The notes beneath the pieces are model-generated. The model saw only the letters and a list, made by a program, of their open reading frames with translations, was not told the DNA's origin and made no database searches. Of a DNA stretch of 54,515 nt, positions 35,183 to 44,275 are shown piece by piece; position 1 is the first letter of the stretch; every line of letters starts with the position of its first letter. A program made the translations under genes and the position numbers. This DNA comes from Streptomyces sp. SID10853. Lineage in GTDB: Bacteria; Actinomycetota; Actinomycetes; Streptomycetales; Streptomycetaceae. Where the stretch lies: positions 1-54,515 of the forward strand of contig NZ_JAAGLN010000015.1 in NCBI RefSeq assembly GCF_010548145.1, written 5' to 3'.

Positions 35183-37275
35183 GTACCCTCACCCCGGCCC
35201 GCGCCCCGCACCAGGGCGCACCGCAGGGCCCGAAGCCCGGAGGCCGCGTCGGCGGCGGCCTGTTCGACCCCCGGCAGCTGCTCAGTTCCTTCCCCGACGC
35301 GCTGCGCAAACTCGACCCGCGGATCATGGTCAAGTCGCCGGTGATGTTCGTGGTCGAGGTCGGTTCGGTGGTCACCACCGGGTTCGCCCTCAAGGATCCC
35401 GGGGACTGGTTCGGCTGGGCCGTCACCGGCTGGCTCTGGCTGACCGCGGTCTTCGCCAATCTCGCGGAGGCGGTCGCCGAGGGCCGCGGCAAGGCCCAGG
35501 CCGACACGCTGCGCAGGGCCAAGAGCGACACCGTCGCCCGGCGCCTCGACGGCGCCGTGGAGGAGCAGGTGCCGGGGACCGCGCTGCGCATCGGCGACCT
35601 GGTGGTCTGCGAGGCCGGTGACACCGTGCCCGGGGACGGCGACGTCGTCGAAGGGGTGGCCTCGGTCGACGAGTCCGCGATCACCGGCGAATCGGCCCCC
35701 GTCATCAGGGAGTCGGGCGGTGACCGCTCGGCCGTCACCGGCGGTACGAAGGTCCTCTCCGACCGGATCGTCGTCAGGATCACGACGAAGCCCGGCGAGA
35801 CCTTCATCGACCGGATGATCAGACTGGTGGAGGGCGCCGCCCGGCAGAAGACGCCCAACGAGATCGCCCTGAACATCCTGCTCGCCTCGCTCACCATCGT
35901 CTTCCTGCTGGCCGTCGTGAGCCTCCAGCCGTTCGCGACGTACGCCGGTGCGAAGCAGTCGATGACCGTCCTCACCGCGCTGCTGGTCTGTCTGATCCCG
36001 ACCACCATCGGGGCGCTGCTCTCCGCGATCGGCATCGCGGGCATGGACCGGCTCGTCCAGCGCAATGTGCTGGCCATGTCCGGACGCGCGGTCGAGGCCG
36101 CCGGCGATGTGTCGACCCTGCTGCTCGACAAGACCGGCACCATCACGCTGGGCAACCGGCAGGCCGCCGCGTTCGTCCCCGTCCGTGGCGTCACGGAGGC
36201 GGTGCTCGCCGACGCGGCGCAGCTCTCCTCACTGGCCGACGAGACACCGGAGGGCCGCTCGGTCGTCGTACTCGCCGAGGAGCGGTACGGGCTGCGCGAG
36301 CGCAGCCGCGGTGAGACGGCAGGGGCCGAGTGGATCTCCTTCACCGCGCAGACCCGGATGTCGGGTGTGGACACCGGCGGCCGCCGGATCCGCAAGGGCG
36401 CGAGCGGCTCCGTGGTGGCCTGGGTACGGGAGCAGGGCGGCCAGGTGTCACAGGACGCGCAGACGCTCACCGACGCGATCTCCCAGGCGGGCGGCACCCC
36501 GCTGCTCGTCGCCGTCGAGGACCGGGACGGCGCCCGGGTGCTGGGCGTCATCCACCTCAAGGACGTCGTCAAGGAAGGCATGCGGGAGCGGTTCGGCGAG
36601 CTGCGCCGGATGGGCATCAGGACCGTCATGATCACGGGCGACAACCCGCTGACGGCCCGGGCCATCGCCCAGGAGGCCGGTGTCGACGACTTCCTCGCCG
36701 AGGCCACCCCCGAGGACAAGATGGCGCTGATCAAGCGTGAGCAGGCCGGCGGCAAGCTCGTCGCGATGACGGGCGACGGGACGAACGACGCCCCGGCGCT
36801 CGCGCAGGCGGACGTCGGGGTGGCCATGAACACCGGGACATCGGCCGCCAAGGAGGCCGGGAACATGGTGGACCTGGACTCGAACCCCACCAAGCTGATC
36901 GAGATCGTCGAGATCGGCAAACAGCTGCTCATCACCCGGGGCGCGCTGACGACGTTCTCGATCGCCAACGACGTCGCCAAGTACTTCGCGATCATCCCCG
37001 CGATGTTCGCGGTGGCGTACCCGGGCCTCGACAAGCTGAACATCATGCGGCTCTCGTCGCCCGAGACGGCGATCCTGTCGGCTGTCGTCTTCAACGCGCT
37101 GGTCATCGTCGCGCTGGTGCCGCTGGCGCTGAAGGGCGTGCGGTACAGGCCGGCCGGCGCCGACCGGATGCTCCGCCGCAACCTCGGCGTCTACGGGCTC
37201 GGCGGCCTGGTCGCCCCGTTCGTCGGCATCAAGATCATCGATCTGCTCATCTCCCTCATACCTGGCATCGGGTGA
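35179..37275 (+). CDS. kdpB: Potassium-transporting P-type ATPase subunit KdpB
   Basis: A 698-residue P-type ATPase. Phosphorylated D317 is in LLLDKTGT, the actuator TGES is at residues 169-172, and the hinge motif is [21 protein letters not shown]. An N-terminal extension rich in Pro/Gly precedes the first membrane segment. It drives potassium uptake with ATP in the KdpFABC complex. The T(GES) region also carries the serine known as an inhibitory phosphorylation site in E. coli KdpB. Overlaps with kdpA and kdpC (4 bp each) show tight coupling. Confidence 0.97.
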   Translation: MSTLTPARAPHQGAPQGPKPGGRVGGGLFDPRQLLSSFPDALRKLDPRIMVKSPVMFVVEVGSVVTTGFALKDPGDWFGWAVTGWLWLTAVFANLAEAVAEGRGKAQADTLRRAKSDTVARRLDGAVEEQVPGTALRIGDLVVCEAGDTVPGDGDVVEGVASVDESAITGESAPVIRESGGDRSAVTGGTKVLSDRIVVRITTKPGETFIDRMIRLVEGAARQKTPNEIALNILLASLTIVFLLAVVSLQPFATYAGAKQSMTVLTALLVCLIPTTIGALLSAIGIAGMDRLVQRNVLAMSGRAVEAAGDVSTLLLDKTGTITLGNRQAAAFVPVRGVTEAVLADAAQLSSLADETPEGRSVVVLAEERYGLRERSRGETAGAEWISFTAQTRMSGVDTGGRRIRKGASGSVVAWVREQGGQVSQDAQTLTDAISQAGGTPLLVAVEDRDGARVLGVIHLKDVVKEGMRERFGELRRMGIRTVMITGDNPLTARAIAQEAGVDDFLAEATPEDKMALIKREQAGGKLVAMTGDGTNDAPALAQADVGVAMNTGTSAAKEAGNMVDLDSNPTKLIEIVEIGKQLLITRGALTTFSIANDVAKYFAIIPAMFAVAYPGLDKLNIMRLSSPETAILSAVVFNALVIVALVPLALKGVRYRPAGADRMLRRNLGVYGLGGLVAPFVGIKIIDLLISLIPGIG

Positions 37276-37946
37276 CCACCATGAACAACTCCGTGAGCGG
37301 TACGGGCCGCCTGCTCTGGGCCGGTCTGCGCGCCCTTCTCGTCCTGACCGTCGTCTGCGGTGTGGTCTACCCGCTCGCCGTCACCGGCGTCGCCCAGGCG
37401 GTCATGGGCCACCGGGCCAACGGCTCGGAGATCAAGGACGGCGGCAAGGTCGTCGGCTCCTCCCTCATCGGGCAGAGCTACACCCTGCCGCTGAAGAAGG
37501 GGCAGCGGACCCCGGCGCCCGACCTCAGGTGGTTCCAGCCGCGCCCCTCCAACGGGCTCGGCACGAACAGCGTCAACACCCGGTACAAGCTGCTGGTGTC
37601 CGGCGCGACCAACCTGTCCGGGGACAACGCCGAACTGATCCGGTGGGTCAAGGACGCCAGGTCCGCCGTCGTCAAGGACAACTCGACCGCCGGGTACCGG
37701 GTGCGGCCGTCGGATGTGCCGGCCGACGCCGTCACCTCGTCCGGCTCCGGTCTCGACCCGGACATCTCCCCGCAGTACGCGGAGCTCCAGGTGCACCGGA
37801 TCGCCGCGCGCCGCCATCTCACCGTCGCGCGGGTGGAGCGGCTGGTCGCCGACCACACCACCGGCCGTACGCTCGGCTTCATCGGGGAGCCCCGGGTCAA
37901 TGTCCTGGAGCTCAATGTGGCGCTGAAGCAGCTGACAGGACGGTGA
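37272..37946 (+). CDS. kdpC: Potassium-transporting ATPase subunit KdpC
   Basis: A 224-residue subunit with one N-terminal membrane segment (about residues 15-38, [19 protein letters not shown]) and an external domain. Conserved KdpC segments are [17 protein letters not shown] and the late [23 protein letters not shown]. It assists KdpA and KdpB assembly and potassium affinity. GTG 37272 overlaps the kdpB stop; ATG 37281 is a possible alternative start. Confidence 0.95.
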   Translation: MTTMNNSVSGTGRLLWAGLRALLVLTVVCGVVYPLAVTGVAQAVMGHRANGSEIKDGGKVVGSSLIGQSYTLPLKKGQRTPAPDLRWFQPRPSNGLGTNSVNTRYKLLVSGATNLSGDNAELIRWVKDARSAVVKDNSTAGYRVRPSDVPADAVTSSGSGLDPDISPQYAELQVHRIAARRHLTVARVERLVADHTTGRTLGFIGEPRVNVLELNVALKQLTGR

Positions 37947-38021
37947 GCGGCCCGATCCGCCCTGCCGGCCCGGGCGTATCAGGGCTGACCAGGGCGGATC
38001 GTGGGCCGGCGCGGTCCATCA

Positions 38022-38034
38022 GGATCGTGTCAAG
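38022..38034 (+). promoter_or_regulatory. Motif GGATCGTGTCAAG upstream of kdpD
   Basis: It differs at one base from the 13-mer at 33195-33207 upstream of kdpF. It lies 103 bp before the kdpD ATG in the 191-bp kdpC-kdpD gap, and overlaps a short palindrome GTGTC-AA-GACAC (38028-38039). A shared promoter or KdpE site is inferred. Confidence 0.45.
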
Positions 38035-38137
38035 ACACCAGCTCGGGTGGCCTCCCGTCCGTTGTGCCGGAATCTCTGGCCGTAAGGTCGACGAAGGGTG
38101 CTCAGCTCTCCGAAAGACTCCGAAAGACAATGGGGCC

Positions 38138-40714
38138 ATGGCACGAGGCAAGCTTCGAATATTCCTCGGCGCGGCGCCGGGCGTCGGCAAGACGTACGCG
38201 ATGCTGTCCGAGGCCCACCGCAGGGTGGAGCGGGGCACCGACTGCGTCATCGCCTTCGTCGAGCACCACGACCGGCCGCGCACCGAGGTGATGCTGCACG
38301 GCCTGGAGCAGATCCCGCGCCGTGAGATCGGCTACCGCGGCGGCGTCTTCACCGAGATGGACGTGGACGCGGTCCTGGCGCGCGCGCCCGCCGTCGCCCT
38401 GGTCGACGAGCTGGCCCACACCAATGTCCCCGGCTCGCGCAACACCAAGCGCTGGCAGGACGTGGAGGAGCTGCTCAAGGCAGGCATCGACGTCGTGTCG
38501 GCCGTCAACATCCAGCATCTGGAGTCACTCGGCGACGTCGTCGAGTCGATCACGGGCGTCGCCCAGCGCGAGACCGTCCCCGACGAAGTGGTCCGCCGGG
38601 CCGACCAGCTCGAACTTGTCGATATGTCGCCCCAGTCGCTGCGTCGCCGGATGGCCCACGGCAACATCTACAAGCCCGACAAGGTCGACGCAGCCCTCTC
38701 CAACTACTTCCGCCCCGGCAACCTCACCGCCCTGCGCGAGCTGGCGCTGCTCTGGGTCGCCGACCGGGTGGACGAGTACCTCCAGCAGTACCGCGGCGAG
38801 CACAACATCCGCTCCACCTGGCAGGCCCGCGAGCGCATCGTGGTGGGACTCACCGGCGGCCCCGAGGGCCGTACGCTCATCCGCCGCGCGGCCAGGATGG
38901 CCGCCAAGGGGTCGGGCAGCGAGATCCTCGCCGTCTACATCGCCCGGAGCGACGGCCTGACCTCCGCTTCGCCCAAGGAGCTGGCGTTCCAGCGGACGCT
39001 GGTCGAGGACCTGGGCGGTACGTTCCACCACGTCATAGGGGAGGACATCCCCTCCGCGCTGCTGGAGTTCGCCCGCGGGGTCAACGCCACCCAGATCGTG
39101 CTCGGCTCCAGCCGCCGCAAGACCTGGCAGTACATCTTCGGCCCCGGCGTCGGACAGACCGTGGCACGGGACTCGGGCCCCGATCTCGACGTCCACATCG
39201 TCACGCACGAGGAGGCCGCCAAGGGGCGCGGGCTGCCGGTCGCGCGCGGGGCCCGCCTGGGGCGGGCGCGGATCATCTGGGGCTGGCTGGCCGGGGTGGT
39301 CGGGCCCGCCGTCCTCACCGTGCTGCTGACCAACATCGACGCCGAGCTGGGCCTCGCCAACGACATGCTGCTCTTCCTGTCGCTGACGGTGGCGGCCGCG
39401 CTGCTCGGCGGGCTGCTGCCCGCACTCGCGTCGGCGGCCTTCGGCTCGCTGCTGCTGAACTACTACTTCGCGCCGCCGCTCCATCTGCTGACGATCTCCA
39501 ACTCCAAGAACATCGTCGCCATCGTGATCTTCTTTTCGGTGGCCGTCGCGGTGGCGTCCGTCGTGGACCAGGCGGCCCGCCGCACCCATCAGGCCGCGAG
39601 ACTGCGCGCCGAGTCCGAGATCCTCTCGTTCCTGGCCGGCAGTGTCCTGCGCGGCGAGACCACGCTGGATGCCCTGCTCGAACGGGTGAGGGAGACGTTC
39701 GCCATGGAGTCCGTCGCACTCCTCGAACGGAAGAGCGATGTCGACCCGTGGATCTGCGCGGGCAGCGTCGGGCCCCGCCCGCTCGCCCGCCCCGAGGACG
39801 CCGATGTGGACATGCCGATCGGCGACCATATGGCGCTGGCGCTCACCGGCCGGATGCTGCCCGCCGAGGACCGCAGGGTGCTCGGGGCCTTCGCCGCCCA
39901 GGCCGCCGTCGTACTGGACCGCCAGCGCCTCGTGGGCGAGGCCGAGGAAGCCCGCAGGCTGGCCGAGGGCAACCGCATCCGTACGGCGCTGCTCGCCGCC
40001 GTCAGCCACGATCTGCGGACCCCGCTCGCCGCCATCAAGGCGGCCGTCAGTTCACTGCGTTCCGACGACGTCTCCTGGTCGGACGAGGACGAGGCGGAGC
40101 TGCTCGAAGGCATCGAGGACGGCGCGGACCGCCTCGACCACCTCGTCGGCAACCTGCTGGACGTCTCCCGGCTCCAGACCGGCACCGTGACCCCGCTGAT
40201 CCGCGAGATCGACCTGGACGAGGTCGTCCCGATGGCGCTCGGCGGGGTCCCCGAGGGCAGCGCCGAGCTGGACATCCCGGAGACGCTGCCCATGGTGGCC
40301 GTCGACCCGGGCCTCCTGGAGCGGGCCGTCGCCAACATCGTCGAGAACGCCGTCAAGTACAACCCGGGCGACGTGCCCGTCACCGTGGCCGCCAGCGCAC
40401 TGGGCGACCGGGTGGAGCTGCGCGTCGCGGACCGGGGGCCGGGCGTCCCCGACGAGGCCAAGGAACGCATCTTCGAGCCCTTCCAGCGCCTCGGCGACGC
40501 CCCGCGCGGTGTGGGCGTCGGACTCGGACTCGCGGTCGCCCGCGGCTTCGCCGAGGCCATGGGCGGCACGCTCGGCGCCGAGGACACCCCCGGCGGCGGC
40601 ATGACCATGGTCCTCACCCTGAGAGCGGCCGGCGGACCGGCGGGCACGGACACCGCACCGCACTCCGGCTCCACCGCTCCCACCTCATCGGCAGAAAGGC
40701 AGACCCAGCTATGA
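38138..40714 (+). CDS. kdpD: Sensor histidine kinase KdpD
   Basis: An 858-residue osmosensitive potassium sensor kinase, start ATG 38138. The N-terminal KdpD domain has Walker A GAAPGVGKT (11-19) and DELAHTNVPGSRNTKRWQDVEELL-type Walker B. A USP domain lies at about 235-360 (IVVGLTGGPEGRTLIRR ... VLGSSRRKTWQ). Four membrane segments (about 385-480), a GAF-like domain, HisKA with H624 (AVSHDLRTPLA) and an ATPase domain (GVGVGLGLAVA) follow. It controls KdpE phosphorylation according to potassium and osmotic state. The stop overlaps kdpE by 4 bp. Confidence 0.96.
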   Translation: MARGKLRIFLGAAPGVGKTYAMLSEAHRRVERGTDCVIAFVEHHDRPRTEVMLHGLEQIPRREIGYRGGVFTEMDVDAVLARAPAVALVDELAHTNVPGSRNTKRWQDVEELLKAGIDVVSAVNIQHLESLGDVVESITGVAQRETVPDEVVRRADQLELVDMSPQSLRRRMAHGNIYKPDKVDAALSNYFRPGNLTALRELALLWVADRVDEYLQQYRGEHNIRSTWQARERIVVGLTGGPEGRTLIRRAARMAAKGSGSEILAVYIARSDGLTSASPKELAFQRTLVEDLGGTFHHVIGEDIPSALLEFARGVNATQIVLGSSRRKTWQYIFGPGVGQTVARDSGPDLDVHIVTHEEAAKGRGLPVARGARLGRARIIWGWLAGVVGPAVLTVLLTNIDAELGLANDMLLFLSLTVAAALLGGLLPALASAAFGSLLLNYYFAPPLHLLTISNSKNIVAIVIFFSVAVAVASVVDQAARRTHQAARLRAESEILSFLAGSVLRGETTLDALLERVRETFAMESVALLERKSDVDPWICAGSVGPRPLARPEDADVDMPIGDHMALALTGRMLPAEDRRVLGAFAAQAAVVLDRQRLVGEAEEARRLAEGNRIRTALLAAVSHDLRTPLAAIKAAVSSLRSDDVSWSDEDEAELLEGIEDGADRLDHLVGNLLDVSRLQTGTVTPLIREIDLDEVVPMALGGVPEGSAELDIPETLPMVAVDPGLLERAVANIVENAVKYNPGDVPVTVAASALGDRVELRVADRGPGVPDEAKERIFEPFQRLGDAPRGVGVGLGLAVARGFAEAMGGTLGAEDTPGGGMTMVLTLRAAGGPAGTDTAPHSGSTAPTSSAERQTQL

Positions 40715-41409
40715 CCCGGGTGCTCGTGGTCGAGGACGATCCGCAGATTGTGCGCGCCCTTGTGATCAACCTGAAGGCACGCAAGTACGAGGTGGACGCA
40801 GCCCCGGACGGGGCCACCGCACTCCGGCTGGCCGCGGCCCGCCACCCTGATGTGGTCCTCCTGGACCTCGGGCTGCCCGACATGGACGGTGTGGAGGTCA
40901 TCAAGGGGCTGCGCGGCTGGACCCGGGTGCCGGTCCTGGTGCTCTCCGCACGCCACACATCGGACGAGAAGGTCGAGGCGCTGGACGCGGGAGCCGACGA
41001 CTACGTCACCAAGCCCTTCGGCATGGACGAGCTGCTGGCCCGGCTGCGCGCCGCCGTCCGCAGGGCCGAGCCCGTCGGACCGGAGTCCGGCGGGGGCGGC
41101 GAGGACGTCTCGCTGGTGGAGACCGCGGAGTTCACGGTGGACCTGGCGGCCAAGAAGGTCCAGCGCGCCGGCCGTGACGTACGGCTGACACCGACCGAGT
41201 GGCACCTGCTGGAGGTGCTCGTACGGAACACCGGCCGGCTGGTCAGCCAGAAGCAGCTGCTCCAGGAGGTCTGGGGCCCCTCGTACGGCACGGAGACCAA
41301 CTATCTGCGCGTCTACATGGCCCAGCTGCGCCGCAAGCTGGAGGCCGATCCCTCGCACCCCAGACACTTCGTCACGGAGCCGGGCATGGGGTACCGCTTC
41401 GAGCACTGA
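40711..41409 (+). CDS. kdpE: Response regulator KdpE
   Basis: A 232-residue OmpR-type regulator. The receiver has E8, D9, D10, phospho-acceptor D52 (VVLLDLGLPDMDG) and TKPFG. The winged-helix domain contains LTPTEWHLLEVLVRNTGRLVSQKQLLQEVWG and YMAQLRRKLEADP, the KdpE consensus. It activates kdpFABC transcription when phosphorylated by KdpD. ATG 40711 overlaps the kdpD stop (ATGA). Confidence 0.96.
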   Translation: MTRVLVVEDDPQIVRALVINLKARKYEVDAAPDGATALRLAAARHPDVVLLDLGLPDMDGVEVIKGLRGWTRVPVLVLSARHTSDEKVEALDAGADDYVTKPFGMDELLARLRAAVRRAEPVGPESGGGGEDVSLVETAEFTVDLAAKKVQRAGRDVRLTPTEWHLLEVLVRNTGRLVSQKQLLQEVWGPSYGTETNYLRVYMAQLRRKLEADPSHPRHFVTEPGMGYRFEH

Positions 41410-41446
41410 CGGGCGTCCGTGAGCGGGGCCCCGGTACCCTTCACTT

Positions 41447-41830
41447 ATGAGTGTTAAGCCGACCGGCCGCTTCCGCCGGATGATCGACCGGCTGTCGACC
41501 TCGCAGGAGGATCTGCACTCCGCGGAGCTGCAGGAGGACACGCAGGCCACGGGGTGCACCCGGATCTCCGAGTGCACCGACCGCCAGATCGTCAAGGTGA
41601 CTGGTACCTTGCGCACGGTCACCCTGCGTCCCCGGGCCGGTGTGCCCGCCCTGGAGGCCGAGCTGTTCGACGGCACGGCCCCGCTGGACGTGGTGTGGCT
41701 GGGGCGGCGCTCGATCGTTGGCATAGAGCCCGGCCGCAAGCTGATCGCCTCCGGCCGGATCTCCATGAGCCACGGCCGGCGGGTGCTGTTCAACCCCAAA
41801 TACGAACTGCGACCGCTCGGACAGGAGTAG
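41447..41830 (+). CDS. OB-fold nucleic-acid-binding protein
   Basis: A 127-residue protein with an OB-fold (VKVTGTLRTVTLRPRAGVPALEAELFDGTAPLDVVWLGRR...) of the RecG/tRNA-anticodon type. It is homologous to Rv2694c. A basic N-terminal helix GRFRRMIDRLS precedes the fold. TACCCT (41435-41440) sits where a -10 element would put the transcript start at or near ATG 41447, so it may be leaderless. The DUF3159 gene follows 3 bp downstream. Role unknown. Confidence 0.88.
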   Translation: MSVKPTGRFRRMIDRLSTSQEDLHSAELQEDTQATGCTRISECTDRQIVKVTGTLRTVTLRPRAGVPALEAELFDGTAPLDVVWLGRRSIVGIEPGRKLIASGRISMSHGRRVLFNPKYELRPLGQE

Positions 41831-41833
41831 CCG

Positions 41834-42583
41834 GTGACGTCTCTCGACAAGCCGACCACAACCGACCAGGACACCGCCGCCGGCAGAGCCGTCACGGAGG
41901 CCGCTCTCTTCGAAGCCTTCGGCGGAGTGCGGGGCATGGTGGAGACCGTGCTCCCGGGCCTGCTGTTCGTGACCATCTTCACGATCAACAAGGACCTGAA
42001 GACCTCCGCGATCGCCGCCGTCGCGGTCTCCCTGGTGCTCGTCGTGGTGCGGCTGGTCCGCAGGGACACCGTCAAGCACGCCTTCAGCGGTGTCTTCGGC
42101 GTCGCCTTCGGTGTGGTCTTCGCGATGATGACCGGCAACGCCAAGGACTTCTATCTGCCCGGCATGCTCTACACGCTGGGGCTGGCTCTCGCCTACATCG
42201 TCACGGCGGCGGTCGGCTTCCCGCTGATCGGGGTGATCCTCGGCCCGGTCTTCAAGGAGAACCTCTCCTGGCGCAACCGGAACCCCGGCCGCAAGTCGGC
42301 GTACGCCAAGTCCAGTTGGGCGTGGGGGCTGATCCTCCTCGCCAAGTGCGCGATCCTCTTCCCGCTGTACTGGTGGGCCGACACCACCCAGTTCGGCTGG
42401 GTGCTGATCGCGCTGAAGATCCCGCCGTTCCTGCTCGCGGTCTACCTCACCTGGGTCTTCCTGGCGAAGGCGCCGCCGCCCATCGACGTGTTCGCGGAGA
42501 TGGAGGCCGAGGAGCAGGCGGAGAAGGCCGAGAAGGCCCGCAGGGCGGCCGCAGCCGCCGAGGCGCAGCGCGGCGAGGCGTAA
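41834..42583 (+). CDS. DUF3159 membrane protein
   Basis: A 249-residue integral membrane protein starting at GTG 41834, with about six membrane segments (e.g. TVLPGLLFVTIFTI, SLVLVVVRLV, AFGVVFAMMTGN). It ends in a charged coiled-coil tail rich in Ala, Glu and Lys. The homologue is Rv2693c. Its position between an OB-fold gene and the TrkA pair is conserved in Actinobacteria. A role in ion homeostasis has been neither shown nor excluded. Confidence 0.88.
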   Translation: MTSLDKPTTTDQDTAAGRAVTEAALFEAFGGVRGMVETVLPGLLFVTIFTINKDLKTSAIAAVAVSLVLVVVRLVRRDTVKHAFSGVFGVAFGVVFAMMTGNAKDFYLPGMLYTLGLALAYIVTAAVGFPLIGVILGPVFKENLSWRNRNPGRKSAYAKSSWAWGLILLAKCAILFPLYWWADTTQFGWVLIALKIPPFLLAVYLTWVFLAKAPPPIDVFAEMEAEEQAEKAEKARRAAAAAEAQRGEA

Positions 42584-42630
42584 AACCAGCCGCCCCCGCT
42601 CTTCGTGCTTCCGCACCGTCCGCGGACAGA

Positions 42631-42666
42631 GAAGACGCCGTACCGGAGATTCGGTACGGCGTCTTC
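42631..42666. terminator. Bidirectional hairpin between DUF3159 and trkA genes
   Basis: A perfect 15-bp stem GAAGACGCCGTACCG / CGGTACGGCGTCTTC (42631-42645, 42652-42666) with a 6-nt loop and a weak T-rich flank sits between convergent genes. Confidence 0.85.
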
Positions 42667-42695
42667 TCGTTCTCTGCTCGCCTCCGCCGGGGCGG

Positions 42696-43373
42696 CTACC
42701 CGGCCGCACCCTGCCGGCGTACCGACAGCAGGTCCTCCAGCTGCTCCTCGCGCGCCTGCGCCGCCACGAACAGCAGCTCGTCGCCCGGCTCCAGGGTCTC
42801 CTCCGGGCTCGGCGTCAGGACCCGTGTGCCGCGGATGATGGTGACCAGCGAGGTGTCCTCGGGCCACGCGACCTCACTGACCTGGGTGCCGGCCAGCGCC
42901 GACTCGGGCGGCAGCGTCAGCTCGACGAGGTTGGCGTCGCCGTGGCTGAAGCGCAGCAGCCGTACGAGGTCGCCGACGCTCACCGCCTCCTCGACCAGCG
43001 CCGACATCAGCCGCGGTGTGGAGACCGCGACATCGACACCCCAGGACTCGTTGAACAGCCACTCGTTCTTGGGGTTGTTCACCCGGGCCACCACCCGCGG
43101 CACCCCGTACTCCGTCTTCGCGAGCAGCGAGACCACCAGGTTGACCTTGTCGTCCCCGGTCGCGGCGATCACCACGTTGCACCGCTGCAGCGCCGCCTCG
43201 TCCAGCGAGGTGATCTCGCAGGCGTCCGCGAGCAGCCACTCGGCCAGCGGCACCCGCTCCACCGAGATGGCGGTGGGCGCCTTGTCGACCAGCAGGACCT
43301 CGTGCCCGTTCTCCAGCAGCTCGCCCGCGATGGAACGCCCCACCGCGCCGGCCCCGGCAATAGCGACACGCAT
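42696..43373 (-). CDS. TrkA-family potassium channel regulator (CeoC-like)
   Basis: A 225-residue RCK protein. RCK_N binds nucleotide through GAGAVGRSIAGELLENGHEVLLVD; RCK_C begins around residue 140 (LVELTLPPESALAGTQVSEV). Corresponds to CeoC (Rv2692). TrkA proteins gate potassium channels or transporters in response to NAD(H)/ATP, and in some bacteria c-di-AMP. The ATG shares one base with the stop of the upstream trkA gene, so the two subunits are coupled. No TrkH membrane partner is present; the adjacent permease is a candidate. Confidence 0.92.
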   Translation of the reverse strand: MRVAIAGAGAVGRSIAGELLENGHEVLLVDKAPTAISVERVPLAEWLLADACEITSLDEAALQRCNVVIAATGDDKVNLVVSLLAKTEYGVPRVVARVNNPKNEWLFNESWGVDVAVSTPRLMSALVEEAVSVGDLVRLLRFSHGDANLVELTLPPESALAGTQVSEVAWPEDTSLVTIIRGTRVLTPSPEETLEPGDELLFVAAQAREEQLEDLLSVRRQGAAG

Positions 43374-44041
43374 CAGTGACCGCCCTCCTCGGGACCTCGG
43401 GCGAAGGCCGCCTCGACCTTTTCGACCTCGGCCGTGTGCATCATGACGTGCACCAGATCACCCTCCTGGAGCACCGTCCGGGACGTGGGCAGCATCGCCT
43501 CCCCCAGACGTGTGAGGAACGCGACGCGCACGCCCGTCTCCTCCTGGAGCTCGCTGATCCGGTGGCCGATCCAGGCCGCCGACGTATGGACCTCCGCGAG
43601 CTGTACACCGCCGCTCGGGTCGCGCCACAGCGGTTCGGCGCCGGACGGCAGCAGCCGCCGCAGCATCTGGTCGGCGGTCCAGCGGACCGTCGCGACGGTC
43701 GGGATGCCCAGGCGCTGGTAGACCTCGGCACGGCGGGGGTCGTAGATGCGGGCGGCGACGTTCTCGATCCCGAACATCTCCCGGGCGACCCGCGCCGCGA
43801 TGATGTTCGAGTTGTCCCCGCTGCTCACCGCGGCGAACGCACCGGCCTCCTCGACACCCGCCTCACGGAGGGTGTCCTGGTCGAAACCGACTCCGGTGAC
43901 CCGGCGGCCGCCGAACCCGGCGCCCAGACGGCGGAAGGCCGTGGGGTCCTGGTCGATGACTGCGACCGTGTGCCCCTGCTGTTCCAGGGTCTGCGCGAGA
44001 GCGGCTCCCACTCGCCCGCAGCCCATGATGACGATGTGCAC
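43373..44041 (-). CDS. TrkA-family potassium channel regulator (CeoB-like)
   Basis: A 222-residue RCK protein beginning at the GTG complementary to 44039-44041 (HIVIMGCGRVGAALAQ), with GGAAGGAC upstream; an ATG at 44077 is less favoured. RCK_N covers residues 1-130 and RCK_C about 140-220 (VQLAEVHTSAAWIGHRI). Corresponds to CeoB (Rv2691). It pairs with the downstream CeoC-like protein, and the gene is divergent from the APC permease, the same arrangement as Rv2690c-Rv2691-Rv2692. Confidence 0.92.
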   Translation of the reverse strand: MHIVIMGCGRVGAALAQTLEQQGHTVAVIDQDPTAFRRLGAGFGGRRVTGVGFDQDTLREAGVEEAGAFAAVSSGDNSNIIAARVAREMFGIENVAARIYDPRRAEVYQRLGIPTVATVRWTADQMLRRLLPSGAEPLWRDPSGGVQLAEVHTSAAWIGHRISELQEETGVRVAFLTRLGEAMLPTSRTVLQEGDLVHVMMHTAEVEKVEAAFARGPEEGGH

Positions 44042-44275
44042 GACCGTCCTTCCACACGTCCGTAAATTTTCGGTCATAACTGTTCCACCGGAAAATGCCC
44101 CGGCCGAGGAATAAAGACTCTCAGACGTGCGGCCAAGCTACACACGCACGGTGCGGGTGGGGAGCCCTGTACAGGGGCCTCTACGGGGGAGCGCGGGATT
44201 CCGTCGTGATGACACTGCACGGATGAGGGGGTGGGGGGTGCGCGCTCCCTATATCGAACGCTTACGATCCTCACC

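Noticed and set aside
38800..39230. c-di-AMP-binding USP motif in KdpD
   Set aside because: The SxS-X20-FTAxY motif described for S. aureus KdpD is not present in this USP domain.
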